Both the position numbers and the translations under genes were made by a program. A stretch of 64,000 nt of DNA from positions 48,901 to 112,900 of the forward strand of contig JAJZEC010000004.1 in NCBI GenBank assembly GCA_021805825.1, in the 5' to 3' direction. Shown piece by piece: positions 1 to 10,438 of this stretch. Within the stretch, counting starts at the first letter, position 1. Each line of letters starts with the position of its first letter. The notes beneath the pieces were generated by a model. It did no database searches. It saw only the letters and a program-made list of their open reading frames with translations, and had not been told where the DNA came from. Source of the stretch: Pseudomonadota bacterium (GTDB lineage: Bacteria; Pseudomonadota; Gammaproteobacteria; Burkholderiales; Burkholderiaceae_C).

Positions 1-63
1 GTCCACGGCCGCGTCCCCGATGGCATTGGCTATGCTGGGGCTTTCGGCCTGGAGGCTGCGACC

Positions 64-1281
64 ATGACCCCGAACCTTCCCTCCCTCGGAACCCCGCTGT
101 CGGCGGCCGCGCTGCGCGTGATGCTGCTCGGCGCCGGCGAACTCGGCAAGGAGGTCATCATCAGTCTGCAGCGCCTGGGGGTCGAGGTCATCGCCGTCGA
201 CCGCTACGCCAACGCCCCCGGGCAGCAGGTGGCGCACCGCGCACATGTCCTCGACATGAGCGATGGGCGGGCCCTGCGCGAGCTGGTGCTGGCCGAGCGT
301 CCGCACCTGATCGTGCCGGAGATCGAGGCCATTGCCACCGAGGCGCTGCTGGAGATCGAGGCCGAAGGCCTGGCCGAGGTCATCCCCACCGCGCGCGCGG
401 CGCAGCTGACGATGAACCGCGAGGGCATCCGGCGCCTGGCGGCCGAGGAACTCGGGCTCCCGACCTCGCCCTACGCCTTCGCCGAGACCCTGGAGCAGCT
501 GAAGCAGGCGATCGCCTCGGGGATCGGCTATCCCTGCGTGCTCAAGCCGGTGATGTCCTCCTCCGGCAAGGGCCAGTCGGTGCTGCACGGCCCCGGCGAT
601 CTGCAGGCCGCCTGGGAGTACGCGATGGCGGGCGGGCGGGTGCGGTTGCCGCGGGTGATCGTCGAGGGCTTCATCGACTTCGACTACGAGATCACGCTGC
701 TGACGGTACGCGCCGTGGATCCGGATCGTGGTGCGGTCACGACCTCCTTCTGCGAGCCCATCGGTCACCTGCAGGAGCATGGGGACTATGTCGAGTCGTG
801 GCAACCGCAGCCGATGTCGGCCGCCGCGCTGCAGGCGGCGCGCGACATGGCGGGCAGGGTGACTGGCGCGCTGGGCGGGCGCGGGATCTTCGGGGTCGAG
901 TTGTTCGTGCGTGGCGACCAGGTCTGGTTCTCCGAGGTCAGCCCGCGGCCACACGACACCGGGCTGGTGACGCTGTGCTCGCAGCGGCAGTCGGAGTTCG
1001 AACTGCATGCCCGCGCCATCCTCGGGCTGCCGGTGGACACCGCCTTGCGCGAGCCCGGAGCCTCGGCGGTGATCTACGGCGGCGCGGAATGCGCGGCGTT
1101 GCGCTTCCCCGGCGCGGCGCGCGCGCTGGCCGTGCCCCGCTCCGACCTGCGGCTGTTCGGCAAGCCCGAGAGCCACCTGCGCCGTCGCATGGGGGTTGCG
1201 CTGGCCGCGGGCGACGACGTGGCGCAGGCGCGGGAGCGCGCCGCTCTGGCGGCGCGGGCGGCGCGGCCCGAGGTCGCCTGA
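64..1281 (+). CDS. purT: Formate-dependent phosphoribosylglycinamide formyltransferase (GAR transformylase 2)
   Basis: PurT makes formyl-GAR from GAR, formate and ATP, a folate-independent alternative to PurN in cytosolic purine synthesis. The N-terminal nucleotide-binding segment ([11 protein letters not shown], about residues 22-32) is followed by the family signature [13 protein letters not shown] and an ATP-grasp core with [12 protein letters not shown] (about residues 161-172). At 405 aa it is slightly longer than the roughly 390 aa usual for the family, because of a short N-terminal extension. The ATG has a GGAGG eight bases upstream, which supports this start. The next gene, pilU, is on the same strand but 88 bp away and unrelated. 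The family call is secure. Confidence 0.96.
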   Translation: MTPNLPSLGTPLSAAALRVMLLGAGELGKEVIISLQRLGVEVIAVDRYANAPGQQVAHRAHVLDMSDGRALRELVLAERPHLIVPEIEAIATEALLEIEAEGLAEVIPTARAAQLTMNREGIRRLAAEELGLPTSPYAFAETLEQLKQAIASGIGYPCVLKPVMSSSGKGQSVLHGPGDLQAAWEYAMAGGRVRLPRVIVEGFIDFDYEITLLTVRAVDPDRGAVTTSFCEPIGHLQEHGDYVESWQPQPMSAAALQAARDMAGRVTGALGGRGIFGVELFVRGDQVWFSEVSPRPHDTGLVTLCSQRQSEFELHARAILGLPVDTALREPGASAVIYGGAECAALRFPGAARALAVPRSDLRLFGKPESHLRRRMGVALAAGDDVAQARERAALAARAARPEVA

Positions 1282-1369
1282 GCAGCGCGGGCGCCGGCGG
1301 CTGCCGTAGCATTGGTCTCATGGCGGCCGCCGCGCCGCCTCCCTCCTGCCTGCCGATGCCTGCGTTGCG

Positions 1370-2497
1370 ATGGAAAAGACCCAAGCCACCGAATTCATCC
1401 ACAGCTCCCTGGCGTTGATGGTCAAGCGCGGGGGATCCGACCTGTTCCTGTCGGCCGGCTTCCCGCCGGCGATCAAGATCGACGGCAACGTCGAGAAGCT
1501 GTCGGTGCATCCGCTGACCGCCGAGCACACGCAGGCGCTGGCGATGGCGGTGATGAACGACAAGCAGCGCCGCGATTTCGAGGCCAACAAGGCGGTGAAT
1601 TTCGCGATTTCCCCGACCGGCATCGGTCGCTTCCGGGCCAACGCCTTCACCCAGCGCGGCAGCGTCGCCCTCGTGGCGCGCAAGATCCCGCTGGAAATCC
1701 CCACCCTCGACGGCTTGCTGCTGCCGCCGGTGCTCAAGGATCTGGCGATGACCAAGCGCGGGTTGATCATCTTTGTCGGCGCCACCGGCAGCGGCAAGAG
1801 CACCTCGCTGGCGGCCATGGTCGACTGGCGCAACGAGCATTCGCAGGGCCACATCATCACCATCGAGGATCCGATCGAGTTCCTCCATCCGCACAAGAAT
1901 TGCATCGTCAACCAGCGCGAGGTGGGCATCGACTCGGTGGGCTGGGACGACGCGCTGAAGGACACCCTGCGGCAGGCGCCCGACGTGATCCTGATGGGGG
2001 AGATCCGCGATCGCGAGACCATGGATCAGGCGGTGGCCTTCGCCGAGACCGGCCACCTGGCGCTGGCCACGTTGCATGCCAACAACGCCAACCAGGCCAT
2101 CGATCGCATCATCAACTTCTTCCCCGAGGAGCGGCGCACGCAGTTGCTGATGGATCTGTCGCTGAATCTGCGCGCCATCGTCTCCCAGCGCCTGATCCGC
2201 CTGGAGCAGGGCAAGGGCCGCGTCGCCGCGGTGGAAGTGATGATCAATTCCCCGCTGATCGCCGAGAAGATCCTCGACGGGCAGGTCGGCGACATCAAGG
2301 ACGTGATGAAGAAATCCCGCGAGACCGGGATGCAGACCTTCGACCAGGCGCTTTTCGACCTGTTCGAAGGTGGCGCCATCAGCTATGAAGACGCGTTGCG
2401 CAACGCCGACTCGATGAACGACCTGCGACTGACCATCAAGCTGCACGGCAAGCGCCAGAGCGGCGAGGTCGAGACCGGCCACCTGTCGATCCTCTGA
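1370..2497 (+). CDS. pilU: Type IV pilus retraction ATPase, PilU type
   Basis: This is a PilT/PilU-family hexameric AAA-like ATPase acting at the inner-membrane base of type IV pili, where it assists retraction and twitching. The Walker A motif GATGSGKST lies at about residues 137-145. The Walker B / Asp-box region DVILMGEIRDRETMD and the His-box GHLALATLHANNA follow. The 375 aa length and the opening MEKTQATEFIHSSLAL suit PilU rather than PilT. PilU normally follows pilT, but the gene upstream here is purT, so its usual partner is not in this window. comF, about 38 kb away, is another competence-associated gene. PilU against PilT rests on overall resemblance and is likely but not proven. Confidence 0.9.
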   Translation: MEKTQATEFIHSSLALMVKRGGSDLFLSAGFPPAIKIDGNVEKLSVHPLTAEHTQALAMAVMNDKQRRDFEANKAVNFAISPTGIGRFRANAFTQRGSVALVARKIPLEIPTLDGLLLPPVLKDLAMTKRGLIIFVGATGSGKSTSLAAMVDWRNEHSQGHIITIEDPIEFLHPHKNCIVNQREVGIDSVGWDDALKDTLRQAPDVILMGEIRDRETMDQAVAFAETGHLALATLHANNANQAIDRIINFFPEERRTQLLMDLSLNLRAIVSQRLIRLEQGKGRVAAVEVMINSPLIAEKILDGQVGDIKDVMKKSRETGMQTFDQALFDLFEGGAISYEDALRNADSMNDLRLTIKLHGKRQSGEVETGHLSIL

Positions 2498-2522
2498 GCG
2501 GCGCAGGCGACGCTCAGAGGTT

Positions 2523-2741
2523 TCACAACGGTCCGGCCTCGCTTCGCGCGTCGGCCGATGGCGTGGCGTCGAGGCCGAAATCCATCCAGTCCTCGCCCAG
2601 GACTTCGCTCGGGTGCTGGGTGCGCTCGGAACCGTTGCCGCAACGCATGGAGTCGGCTGGGCAGTAGCGATGGCAGCCCCAGCAGATGCGTTCGGGGTGC
2701 GCGGGATGCAGCGGGAATCGGCGCGGGGTGTCGGTGGACAA
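2523..2741 (-). CDS. DUF3079-family small cysteine-rich protein
   Basis: This is a 72-residue protein of unknown function that I recognise as DUF3079 from the motif FPLHPAHPERICWGC followed by RYCPADSMRCGNGSERTQHP. Its four cysteines (CWGC, then C, then C) could bind a metal, but that is inference. The ORF track shows it only as the tail of a long antisense frame. I chose a TTG start because GGAGG lies seven bases upstream of it and the product then begins directly before the conserved domain. The in-frame ATG at 2762 has no such site. It lies 95 bp downstream of gckA on the same strand and may be read through from the glyoxylate arm. Confidence 0.78.
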   Translation of the reverse strand: MSTDTPRRFPLHPAHPERICWGCHRYCPADSMRCGNGSERTQHPSEVLGEDWMDFGLDATPSADARSEAGPL

Positions 2742-2836
2742 GACGGAACCTCCAGCCTCCATCAGACGCCGGATGCCGCGCGCGGGCCTTGATCCAGGGC
2801 AAGGCAGGCCGCCGACGCGGGGCCGCGCGGCAGGAC

Positions 2837-4168
2837 TCATCCCACCGCTTGCACCAGGATGGCGCGGAAATCGTTGACGTTGGTCAGCGTCGGCCCGGTC
2901 AGCAGCGAGTCGCCGAGGGCGGAGAAAAATCCGTGCCCGTCGTTGTCGTCGAGGCTGTCGGCCGGGCGCAGACCGGCCGCGCGCGCGCGCTCCAGGGTGT
3001 CCGGGCCGAGCAGCGCGCCGGCGATGTCGGCGCCGCCGTCGACGCCGTCGGTGTCGCCGGCCAGTGCCCAGATCCCGCGCTGCCCGCGCAGCGCCACGCC
3101 GAGGGCAAGCAGGAATTCCACGTTGCGACCGCCACAGCCCTTGCCCCGCACGGTGACCGTGGTCTCGCCCCCCGACAGCAGCACGCAGGGCGGCGCGAAG
3201 GGTTCGCGGTGACGCGCCACCGACTGCGCCAGGCCGGCCATCAGCTTGCCCACCTCGCGCGCCTCGCCCTCCAGCGCGTCGCCCAGGATGTGCACGCCGT
3301 AGCCGGCGGCCCGCGCCACCGCTGCCGCCGCCTGCAGCGCCATGCGCGGCGCGGCTACCAGGCGGTAGGCGGCGCGCTCCAGGCGCGGATCGCCGGGCTT
3401 GATCGATTCCCCGCGCCCGCTGCGCAGCAGTTCCATGGCCGCGGCCGGCAGTTGCACGCCGTAGCGGCGCACGATCTCCAGTGCGTCCCCGCAAGTGCTG
3501 GGGTCGGCCACCGTGGGGCCGGAGGCGATGTCGACCGGGTCGTCGCCGGGCACGTCGGAGATCGCCAGGGTCAGCACCCGCGCCGGATGGCAGGCGGCGG
3601 CCAGTCGGCCGCCCTTGATGCCCGACAGATGCCTGCGCACGCAGTTCATCTCGCCGATGCCGGCTCCGCAGCGCAGCAGTTCACGGTTGAGCGCCTGCTC
3701 GTCAGCCAGGCTCAGGCCGGGCAGGGGCAGAGGCAGCAGGGCCGAACCGCCGCCCGAGATCAGGCACAGCACCAGGTCGTCGGGGCCGAGGCCGCGCACC
3801 CGTTCCAGCATGCGCCGTGCCGCATGCAGGCCGGCTTCGTCGGGAACCGGGTGCGCGGCCTCGACGATCTCGATGTGCCGGCAGGGCACGCCGTAGCCGT
3901 AGCGCGTGACCACCAGGCCCTCGAGCGCTGCGCCGACGCGCCCCTGTCCCTTCCAGTGCGCTTCCCAGTGTGCTTCCACGGCCTGCGCCATCGCGGCCGA
4001 GGCCTTGCCGGCGCCGATCACCAGCAGGCGCCCGCGCGGCGCCTCGGGCAGATGGGGCGGCAGGCACAGCGCCGGCTGCGCGCTGGCCACCGCGGCGTCG
4101 AACATGCGCCGCAGCAAGGCGGCTGGATCCTGCGCGCGCTGGAGGGACTCGGGGGGCGGGGTGAGCAT
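2837..4168 (-). CDS. gckA: Glycerate 2-kinase (MOFRL family, GckA/TtuD type)
   Basis: This enzyme phosphorylates D-glycerate to 2-phosphoglycerate, the exit step of the glyoxylate-to-glycerate pathway into lower glycolysis. Features are the LLVIGAGKASAAMAQ segment near residues 48-62, the LCLISGGGSALLPLP loop, and a C-terminal MOFRL domain with LSGGETTVTVRGKGCGGRN and ALAGDTDGVDGGAD. At 443 aa it is near the usual size. It follows glxR by 18 bp on the same strand, placing it as the last enzyme of the gcl-hyi-glxR-gckA arm. Some homologues are annotated hydroxypyruvate reductase (TtuD), but the context favours kinase. Confidence 0.93.
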   Translation of the reverse strand: MLTPPPESLQRAQDPAALLRRMFDAAVASAQPALCLPPHLPEAPRGRLLVIGAGKASAAMAQAVEAHWEAHWKGQGRVGAALEGLVVTRYGYGVPCRHIEIVEAAHPVPDEAGLHAARRMLERVRGLGPDDLVLCLISGGGSALLPLPLPGLSLADEQALNRELLRCGAGIGEMNCVRRHLSGIKGGRLAAACHPARVLTLAISDVPGDDPVDIASGPTVADPSTCGDALEIVRRYGVQLPAAAMELLRSGRGESIKPGDPRLERAAYRLVAAPRMALQAAAAVARAAGYGVHILGDALEGEAREVGKLMAGLAQSVARHREPFAPPCVLLSGGETTVTVRGKGCGGRNVEFLLALGVALRGQRGIWALAGDTDGVDGGADIAGALLGPDTLERARAAGLRPADSLDDNDGHGFFSALGDSLLTGPTLTNVNDFRAILVQAVG

Positions 4169-4186
4169 GAGGGTCGGGTTCCGGGG

Positions 4187-5122
4187 TCAGGACGGTGCCT
4201 TTGGTTGCTGGCCGAGTTCGAAGTCTGCCAGCTTTTCCAGCGCGCGCACCATGGCGCAGTGGTCCCACCCGCGTCCGCCCTGCGCGGCGCAGGCGTTGAA
4301 CAATTCCTGCGCGGTGGCCGTGTTGGGCAGCGACACGCCCAGCGCACGCGCGCTGGACAGCGCCAGGTTCAGATCCTTCTGGTGCAGCTCGATGCGGAAG
4401 CCCGGGTCGAAGTTGCGGCGGATCATGCGCTCGCCGTGCACCTCCAGCACCCTCGACGACGCGAAGCCTCCGAGCAGCGCCTCGCGCACCCGCGCCGGAT
4501 CGGCGCCGGCGCGGGCGGCGAACAGCAGCGCCTCGGCGACGGCCTCGATGTTCAGCGCGACGATGATCTGGTTGGCGACCTTGGCGGTCTGGCCGTCGCC
4601 ATGGCCGCCGACCAGGTTGATGTTCCTGCCCAGCAGCTGGAGCAATGGGCGCACACGCTCGAACACCCGGGCTTCGCCGCCGACCATGATGGACAGGGTG
4701 GCGTTGCGCGCGCCCACCTCGCCGCCCGAGACCGGCGCATCCAGGTAGTCGCAGCCCAGAGCGGCGATGCGTGCCGCGAATTCCTTGGTGGCGATCGGGG
4801 AGATGGAGCTCATGTCGACCACCACCTTGCCGGGGCTCAGGCCCTCGGCCACGCCGGCCGGGCCGAACAGCACGGCCTGCACGTCGGGGGTGTCGGGCAC
4901 CATCAGGAACACCACGTCGGCTCGCCGGGCGACCTCGAGCGCGCTGTCGCAGCGCACCGCGGTGCTGTCGGCGATCGCCTGGGCCAGCTTGCCGCGGGTG
5001 TGCACGAACAGATGGTGTCCGGCAGCTGCCAGGTGGGCGGCCATCGGCGCGCCCATGATGCCCAGGCCGATGAAGCCGATCGGTTGTGCGCCCGGGCTGG
5101 GGGAGGGGGTCGGGGAGTGCAT
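4187..5122 (-). CDS. glxR: 2-hydroxy-3-oxopropionate (tartronate semialdehyde) reductase
   Basis: A beta-hydroxyacid dehydrogenase that reduces tartronate semialdehyde to D-glycerate with NAD(P)H in the cytosol. The N-terminal Rossmann motif is GFIGLGIMGAPMAAHL. The substrate loop DAPVSGGEVGARNATL and the catalytic-lysine helix GDGQTAKVANQI follow, which is the GarR/GlxR pattern. Length 311 aa is slightly above the usual 290-300. It sits 23 bp downstream of hyi and 18 bp upstream of gckA, so the order of genes follows the order of reactions. GarR and GlxR cannot be separated by sequence alone; GlxR is chosen because of the neighbouring gcl and hyi. Confidence 0.93.
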   Translation of the reverse strand: MHSPTPSPSPGAQPIGFIGLGIMGAPMAAHLAAAGHHLFVHTRGKLAQAIADSTAVRCDSALEVARRADVVFLMVPDTPDVQAVLFGPAGVAEGLSPGKVVVDMSSISPIATKEFAARIAALGCDYLDAPVSGGEVGARNATLSIMVGGEARVFERVRPLLQLLGRNINLVGGHGDGQTAKVANQIIVALNIEAVAEALLFAARAGADPARVREALLGGFASSRVLEVHGERMIRRNFDPGFRIELHQKDLNLALSSARALGVSLPNTATAQELFNACAAQGGRGWDHCAMVRALEKLADFELGQQPKAPS

Positions 5123-5145
5123 GGTGGGTCTGGCTCCGTGGTCTG

Positions 5146-5937
5146 TCAGTTCCGGTGGGTGCCGGCCAGGCTGCGCATCCAGCCCAGGCCGGCCTCGGTA
5201 CCCGCGGCCGGCCTGTATTCACAGCCGATCCAGCCGGTGTAGCCGATGCGATCCAGGTGCTCGAACAGGAAGGGGAAGTGGATTTCTCCGCTACCCGGCT
5301 CGTTGCGCCCGGGGTTGTCCGCGATCTGCACATGCGCGATGCGCGCCAGGTGCCGCTGCAGATTTGCCGCCAGTTCGCCCTCCATGCGCTGGGCGTGGTA
5401 GATGTCGTACTGCAGGTAGATGTTGGGCGCGCCGACCTCGTCGAGGATGCCCAGCGCCTGGTCGCTGCGGTGGACGAAAAAGTCGGGTATGTCGAAGGTG
5501 TTGATCGGCTCGACCAGCAGCTTGAGCCCCGCGCGCGCCAGTTCGCCAGCCGCGTAGCGCAGGTTGGCCACCAGCGTGGCGCGCAGCAGCGCCGGGTCGG
5601 CGCCAGCCGGTGCCTTGCCGGCCAGGCAGTTGAGCTGGCCCACGCCGAGTTGCCGGGCATAGTCGAGGGCCGTGGCCACGCCGGCGCGGAACTCCTCGAC
5701 GCGCTCGGGCAGGCAGGCGATGCCGCGCTCACCGCCGTCCCAGTCGCCGGCCGGCAGGTTGTGCAGCACCAGGCGCAGCCGGTGCTCGTCGAGTCGTTGG
5801 CGAATGCTGGCGGCGGGCCAGGCATAGGGAAACAGGAACTCCACCGCCTCGAAACCGGCGTCGGCGGCGCGCCCGAAGCGATCGAGGAAGGGAAGCTCGG
5901 TGAACAGCATGCTGAGGTTGGCTGCGAATCGCGGCAT
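5146..5937 (-). CDS. hyi: Hydroxypyruvate isomerase
   Basis: A TIM-barrel sugar-isomerase-like enzyme interconverting hydroxypyruvate and tartronate semialdehyde. The start MPRFAANLSMLFTELPFLDRF and the later QYDIYHAQRMEGEL and HVQIADNPGRNEPG segments are typical of Hyi. Conserved metal-ligand candidates (E in LLVEPINT, D/H in YDIYH) are visible. The ORF track buries it inside a 1228 aa open frame that also covers shadows. I start it at ATG 5937, which has GGAG eight bases upstream and gives 263 aa, the normal size. It lies 35 bp downstream of gcl in the same transcription direction. Confidence 0.93.
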   Translation of the reverse strand: MPRFAANLSMLFTELPFLDRFGRAADAGFEAVEFLFPYAWPAASIRQRLDEHRLRLVLHNLPAGDWDGGERGIACLPERVEEFRAGVATALDYARQLGVGQLNCLAGKAPAGADPALLRATLVANLRYAAGELARAGLKLLVEPINTFDIPDFFVHRSDQALGILDEVGAPNIYLQYDIYHAQRMEGELAANLQRHLARIAHVQIADNPGRNEPGSGEIHFPFLFEHLDRIGYTGWIGCEYRPAAGTEAGLGWMRSLAGTHRN

Positions 5938-5972
5938 GATGCGGTCTCCGTGTCGTCCCGGGTTGTCGGGGT

Positions 5973-7769
<1,797 letters not shown>

Positions 7770-7845
7770 GATTGTTGCTCCTGTTGCAGGGGGTCGTGCC
7801 GTGCATTCTGGCCAGCCCGCGCCCGCGCCGGAAGAGGGCCGCGGG

Positions 7846-7859
7846 GCATATTGCATATT
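7846..7859. promoter_or_regulatory. AT-rich tandem heptamer (GCATATT x2) between gcl and lysR
   Basis: Two exact tandem copies of GCATATT stand out in a very GC-rich 136 bp divergent intergenic region. The core ATATTGCATAT is also dyad-like (ATAT arms around TGC). LysR-type regulators commonly bind AT-rich dyads of T-N11-A form in such divergent promoters, so this may be the operator. That role is inference from position and composition; no promoter hexamers could be assigned confidently. Confidence 0.45.
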
Positions 7860-7905
7860 CCCTGGAGGAATGGACAACCGGGTGCGCGTGTGGCCTACTG
7901 GCGCC

Positions 7906-8811
7906 ATGGAACGCATGCAGGACATTCGCCTGTTCATCCGGGTCGTCGATCTCGGATCCTTCAGCCGCGCCGCGGCCGAGCTGGGCATCGGACAGCCGGC
8001 GGCCACGAAGCAGATCGCGCAGATGGAACGAAAGCTGGGCGCGCGGCTGCTGCATCGCTCCACGCATGGCGTGTCGCCGACCGAGATCGGTCTGCTGTAC
8101 TACGACAAGTGCCGGCTCATCGCGCACCATGCCGAGGAGGCGCAAAGCGTGGCCGCGCTGCTGCAGGCGAAAGTGCAGGGTGGGCTGCGCGTGAGCGCTT
8201 CCGTGGCCTTCGGGCGACGCGTGCTCGCTCCGCGCCTGATGCAGTTCCTGCGCATCAATCCCCAGCTGCAGGTGGATCTTTCGGTCAACGACCGCTACGT
8301 CGACCTCGTCGAGCAGGGCATCGACGTGGCCATCCGCATGGGTCGGCTGGCCGACTCCACGCTCGGGGCGCGCTACCTGGGCGTCAACCCCTGGCTGGTG
8401 GCGGCAAGTCCCGGATATCTGGAGCCCCGCGGCCTGCCGACCCACCCGAGCGAGCTGGCCGCGCACGAAGCGCTGGTGTACAGCTCGGTGCAGGGCGATG
8501 CACGCTGGCACTTCGCCGGGCCCGGGCACCAGGCGGCGGTGGTGCCGGTGCGCGGGCGCCTGCGCTCGAACAGCCTGTCCACGCTGCTGGAGGCGGCCTG
8601 CGAGGGCATGGGGGTGGCCATCCTGCCCTGGTACGTGGCGCATGCCGAGGTGCGCAAGGGCCGCCTGGTCGCGCTGCTGCCGCAGTGGTCGCTGCCGGCG
8701 CAGGAAATCCACGCCGTCTACCCGTCTCCCAGCCTGGTTCCGGCCAAGGTGACCCGCTTCGTCGACTGGCTGCAGGGCAAGTTCGGCGAACGCTGGTGGG
8801 CCCAGCCCTAG
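7906..8811 (+). CDS. LysR-family transcriptional regulator, probable controller of the glyoxylate/glycolate locus
   Basis: The N-terminal winged HTH is clear: [20 protein letters not shown] with [28 protein letters not shown] periplasmic-binding-like effector domain fills the rest of its 301 aa. The ATG at 7906 starts the HTH directly. An earlier in-frame ATG at 7870 has a GGAGG only one base away, too close to be useful. It diverges from gcl and is followed 69 bp later by glcD, so it probably controls both arms. The effector is not evident from sequence; glycolate, glyoxylate or tartronate semialdehyde would be logical. It is unlike the IclR-type AllR that controls gcl in E. coli. Confidence 0.9.
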   Translation: MERMQDIRLFIRVVDLGSFSRAAAELGIGQPAATKQIAQMERKLGARLLHRSTHGVSPTEIGLLYYDKCRLIAHHAEEAQSVAALLQAKVQGGLRVSASVAFGRRVLAPRLMQFLRINPQLQVDLSVNDRYVDLVEQGIDVAIRMGRLADSTLGARYLGVNPWLVAASPGYLEPRGLPTHPSELAAHEALVYSSVQGDARWHFAGPGHQAAVVPVRGRLRSNSLSTLLEAACEGMGVAILPWYVAHAEVRKGRLVALLPQWSLPAQEIHAVYPSPSLVPAKVTRFVDWLQGKFGERWWAQP

Positions 8812-8846
8812 CGGGATGCCGCGCTGGGGCACAATGCGAATTCCAC

Positions 8847-8858
8847 ATTACGCGCAAT
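8847..8858. promoter_or_regulatory. Imperfect palindrome upstream of glcD
   Basis: ATTACGCGCAAT is a dyad with five of six pairs matching, in the 69 bp gap between lysR and glcD. A possible -10 (CACAAT) lies just upstream. It might be a regulator site for glcDEF, but 12-bp imperfect dyads are common and no second copy was seen. Confidence 0.25.
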
Positions 8859-8880
8859 GGATTCGAGGAGAGTCGCCATC

Positions 8881-10401
8881 ATGTCCACGAACTCCGTCAC
8901 GGCCGCGCCGGGCGCGCAGGCCCCGGCGCCGCATCCCGACGCCGAGGGCGTGCGCGCCAGGCTGGCGCATGCGCTGGCCGGCCGGCTGCCGGCGCATGCC
9001 TTGCTGCTGCGCGACGACGAGACCACGCCCTACGAATGCGATGGCCTGGCCGCATACCGCCAGCGCCCGCTGGCGGTATGCCTGCCGGAGACCGAGCAGC
9101 AGGTGGCCGAGGTGCTGCGCACCTGCCATCGCCTGGGCGTGCCGGTGGTGGCGCGTGGATCCGGCACCGGTCTGTCCGGTGGGGCGCTGCCGCTGGCCGA
9201 CGGCGTCACCCTGTCGCTGGCCAGGCTCAACCGCATCGTGTCGATCGACCCCCTGGCGCGCGTCGCCGTCGTGCAGTGCGGGGTGCGCAACCTGGCGATT
9301 TCCGAGGCCGCGGCGCGCCACGGGCTGTACTACGCGCCCGATCCGTCGAGCCAGATCGCCTGCAGCATCGGTGGCAACGTGGCGGAGAATTCCGGAGGGG
9401 TGCATTGCCTGAAGTACGGGCTGACGGTGCACAACGTGCTGCAGGTGCGGGGCTTCACCGTCGAGGGCGAGGCGATCACCGTGGGCAACCTGGCCGGCGA
9501 CAGCGCGGGGCCCGACCTGCTGGCCGCGGTGATCGGCAGCGAGGGCATGCTGATGGTGGTCACCGAGGTCACGGTGCGCCTGATCCCCAAGCCCCAGCTC
9601 GCGCGCTGCCTGATGGCCAGTTTCGACGACCTGCGCAAGGCCGGCGACGCGGTGGCCGCGCTGATCGCCGCGGGCATCATCCCGGCCGGGCTCGAAATGA
9701 TGGATCAGCCGATGACCGTGGCCGCCGAAGCTTTCGTGCATGCCGGTTACGACTGCGATGCCGCGGCGATCCTGCTCTGCGAATCCGACGGCACGCCCGA
9801 GGAGGTGGCCGAGGAGATCGAGCACATGCGCGCCGTGCTCGAGGGTTGCGGAGCCACCGCGCTGGCCCTCAGCCGCGACGAGGCCGAGCGACTGAGGTTC
9901 TGGAGCGGGCGCAAGAATGCCTTTCCGGCTTCCGGCCGCATCTCCCCCGATTACTACTGCATGGACGGAACGATTCCGCGCAAGCGCATCGCCGACATGC
10001 TGCTGGCGATCAAGGACATGGAGCGCAGGTTCGATCTGCGCTGCGTGAACGTGTTCCATGCCGGCGACGGCAACCTGCATCCGCTGATCCTGTTCGACGC
10101 CAATGAGCAGGATCAGATGCGGCGGGCCGAAGAGTTCGGCGCCGAAATCCTCGAGACCTGCGTCGAGATGGGGGGATCGATCACCGGCGAGCACGGTGTC
10201 GGCGTGGAGAAGATCAACTCCATGTGCGTGCAGTTCTCGACCGCCGAGCGCGAGCAGTTCCTGGAGCTGCGGCGGGCCTTCGATGCCGGCGAGAAGCTCA
10301 ATCCCGGCAAGAACATCCCCAGCCATGCGCGCTGCGCCGAATACGGCAGGATGCATGTGCGCGGCGGCCGCCTGGCCTTCCCCGAACTGCCCCGCTTCTG
10401 A
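8881..10401 (+). CDS. glcD: Glycolate oxidase FAD-binding catalytic subunit GlcD
   Basis: GlcD oxidises glycolate to glyoxylate as the flavin subunit of membrane-associated glycolate dehydrogenase. The PCMH-type FAD domain shows ARGSGTGLSGGALPLADGV near residues 90-110 and CSIGGNVAENSGG. The C-terminal FAD-oxidase domain ends with the GEHGVGVEKI signature. I start it at the second in-frame ATG (8881) because GAGGAG lies about ten bases upstream, while the ATG at 8857 in the ORF track has no site. That gives 506 aa, close to the E. coli protein. glcE follows after 37 bp, forming glcDEF. It feeds glyoxylate to Gcl encoded on the other arm. Confidence 0.96.
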   Translation: MSTNSVTAAPGAQAPAPHPDAEGVRARLAHALAGRLPAHALLLRDDETTPYECDGLAAYRQRPLAVCLPETEQQVAEVLRTCHRLGVPVVARGSGTGLSGGALPLADGVTLSLARLNRIVSIDPLARVAVVQCGVRNLAISEAAARHGLYYAPDPSSQIACSIGGNVAENSGGVHCLKYGLTVHNVLQVRGFTVEGEAITVGNLAGDSAGPDLLAAVIGSEGMLMVVTEVTVRLIPKPQLARCLMASFDDLRKAGDAVAALIAAGIIPAGLEMMDQPMTVAAEAFVHAGYDCDAAAILLCESDGTPEEVAEEIEHMRAVLEGCGATALALSRDEAERLRFWSGRKNAFPASGRISPDYYCMDGTIPRKRIADMLLAIKDMERRFDLRCVNVFHAGDGNLHPLILFDANEQDQMRRAEEFGAEILETCVEMGGSITGEHGVGVEKINSMCVQFSTAEREQFLELRRAFDAGEKLNPGKNIPSHARCAEYGRMHVRGGRLAFPELPRF

Positions 10402-10438
10402 GGCGCCTGCCGCGCCATCGACCAGACCTCTCCCGCAG

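Noticed and set aside
938-2482. Long minus-strand ORF of 514 aa over purT and pilU
   Set aside because: It covers two clear genes on the other strand, has low-complexity Gly/His/Arg-rich content and no domain; a GC-rich shadow.
2558-5242. Plus-strand ORF of 894 aa opposite gckA and glxR
   Set aside because: Antisense to two well-supported enzymes, His/Gln/Arg-rich without motifs; codon-bias shadow.
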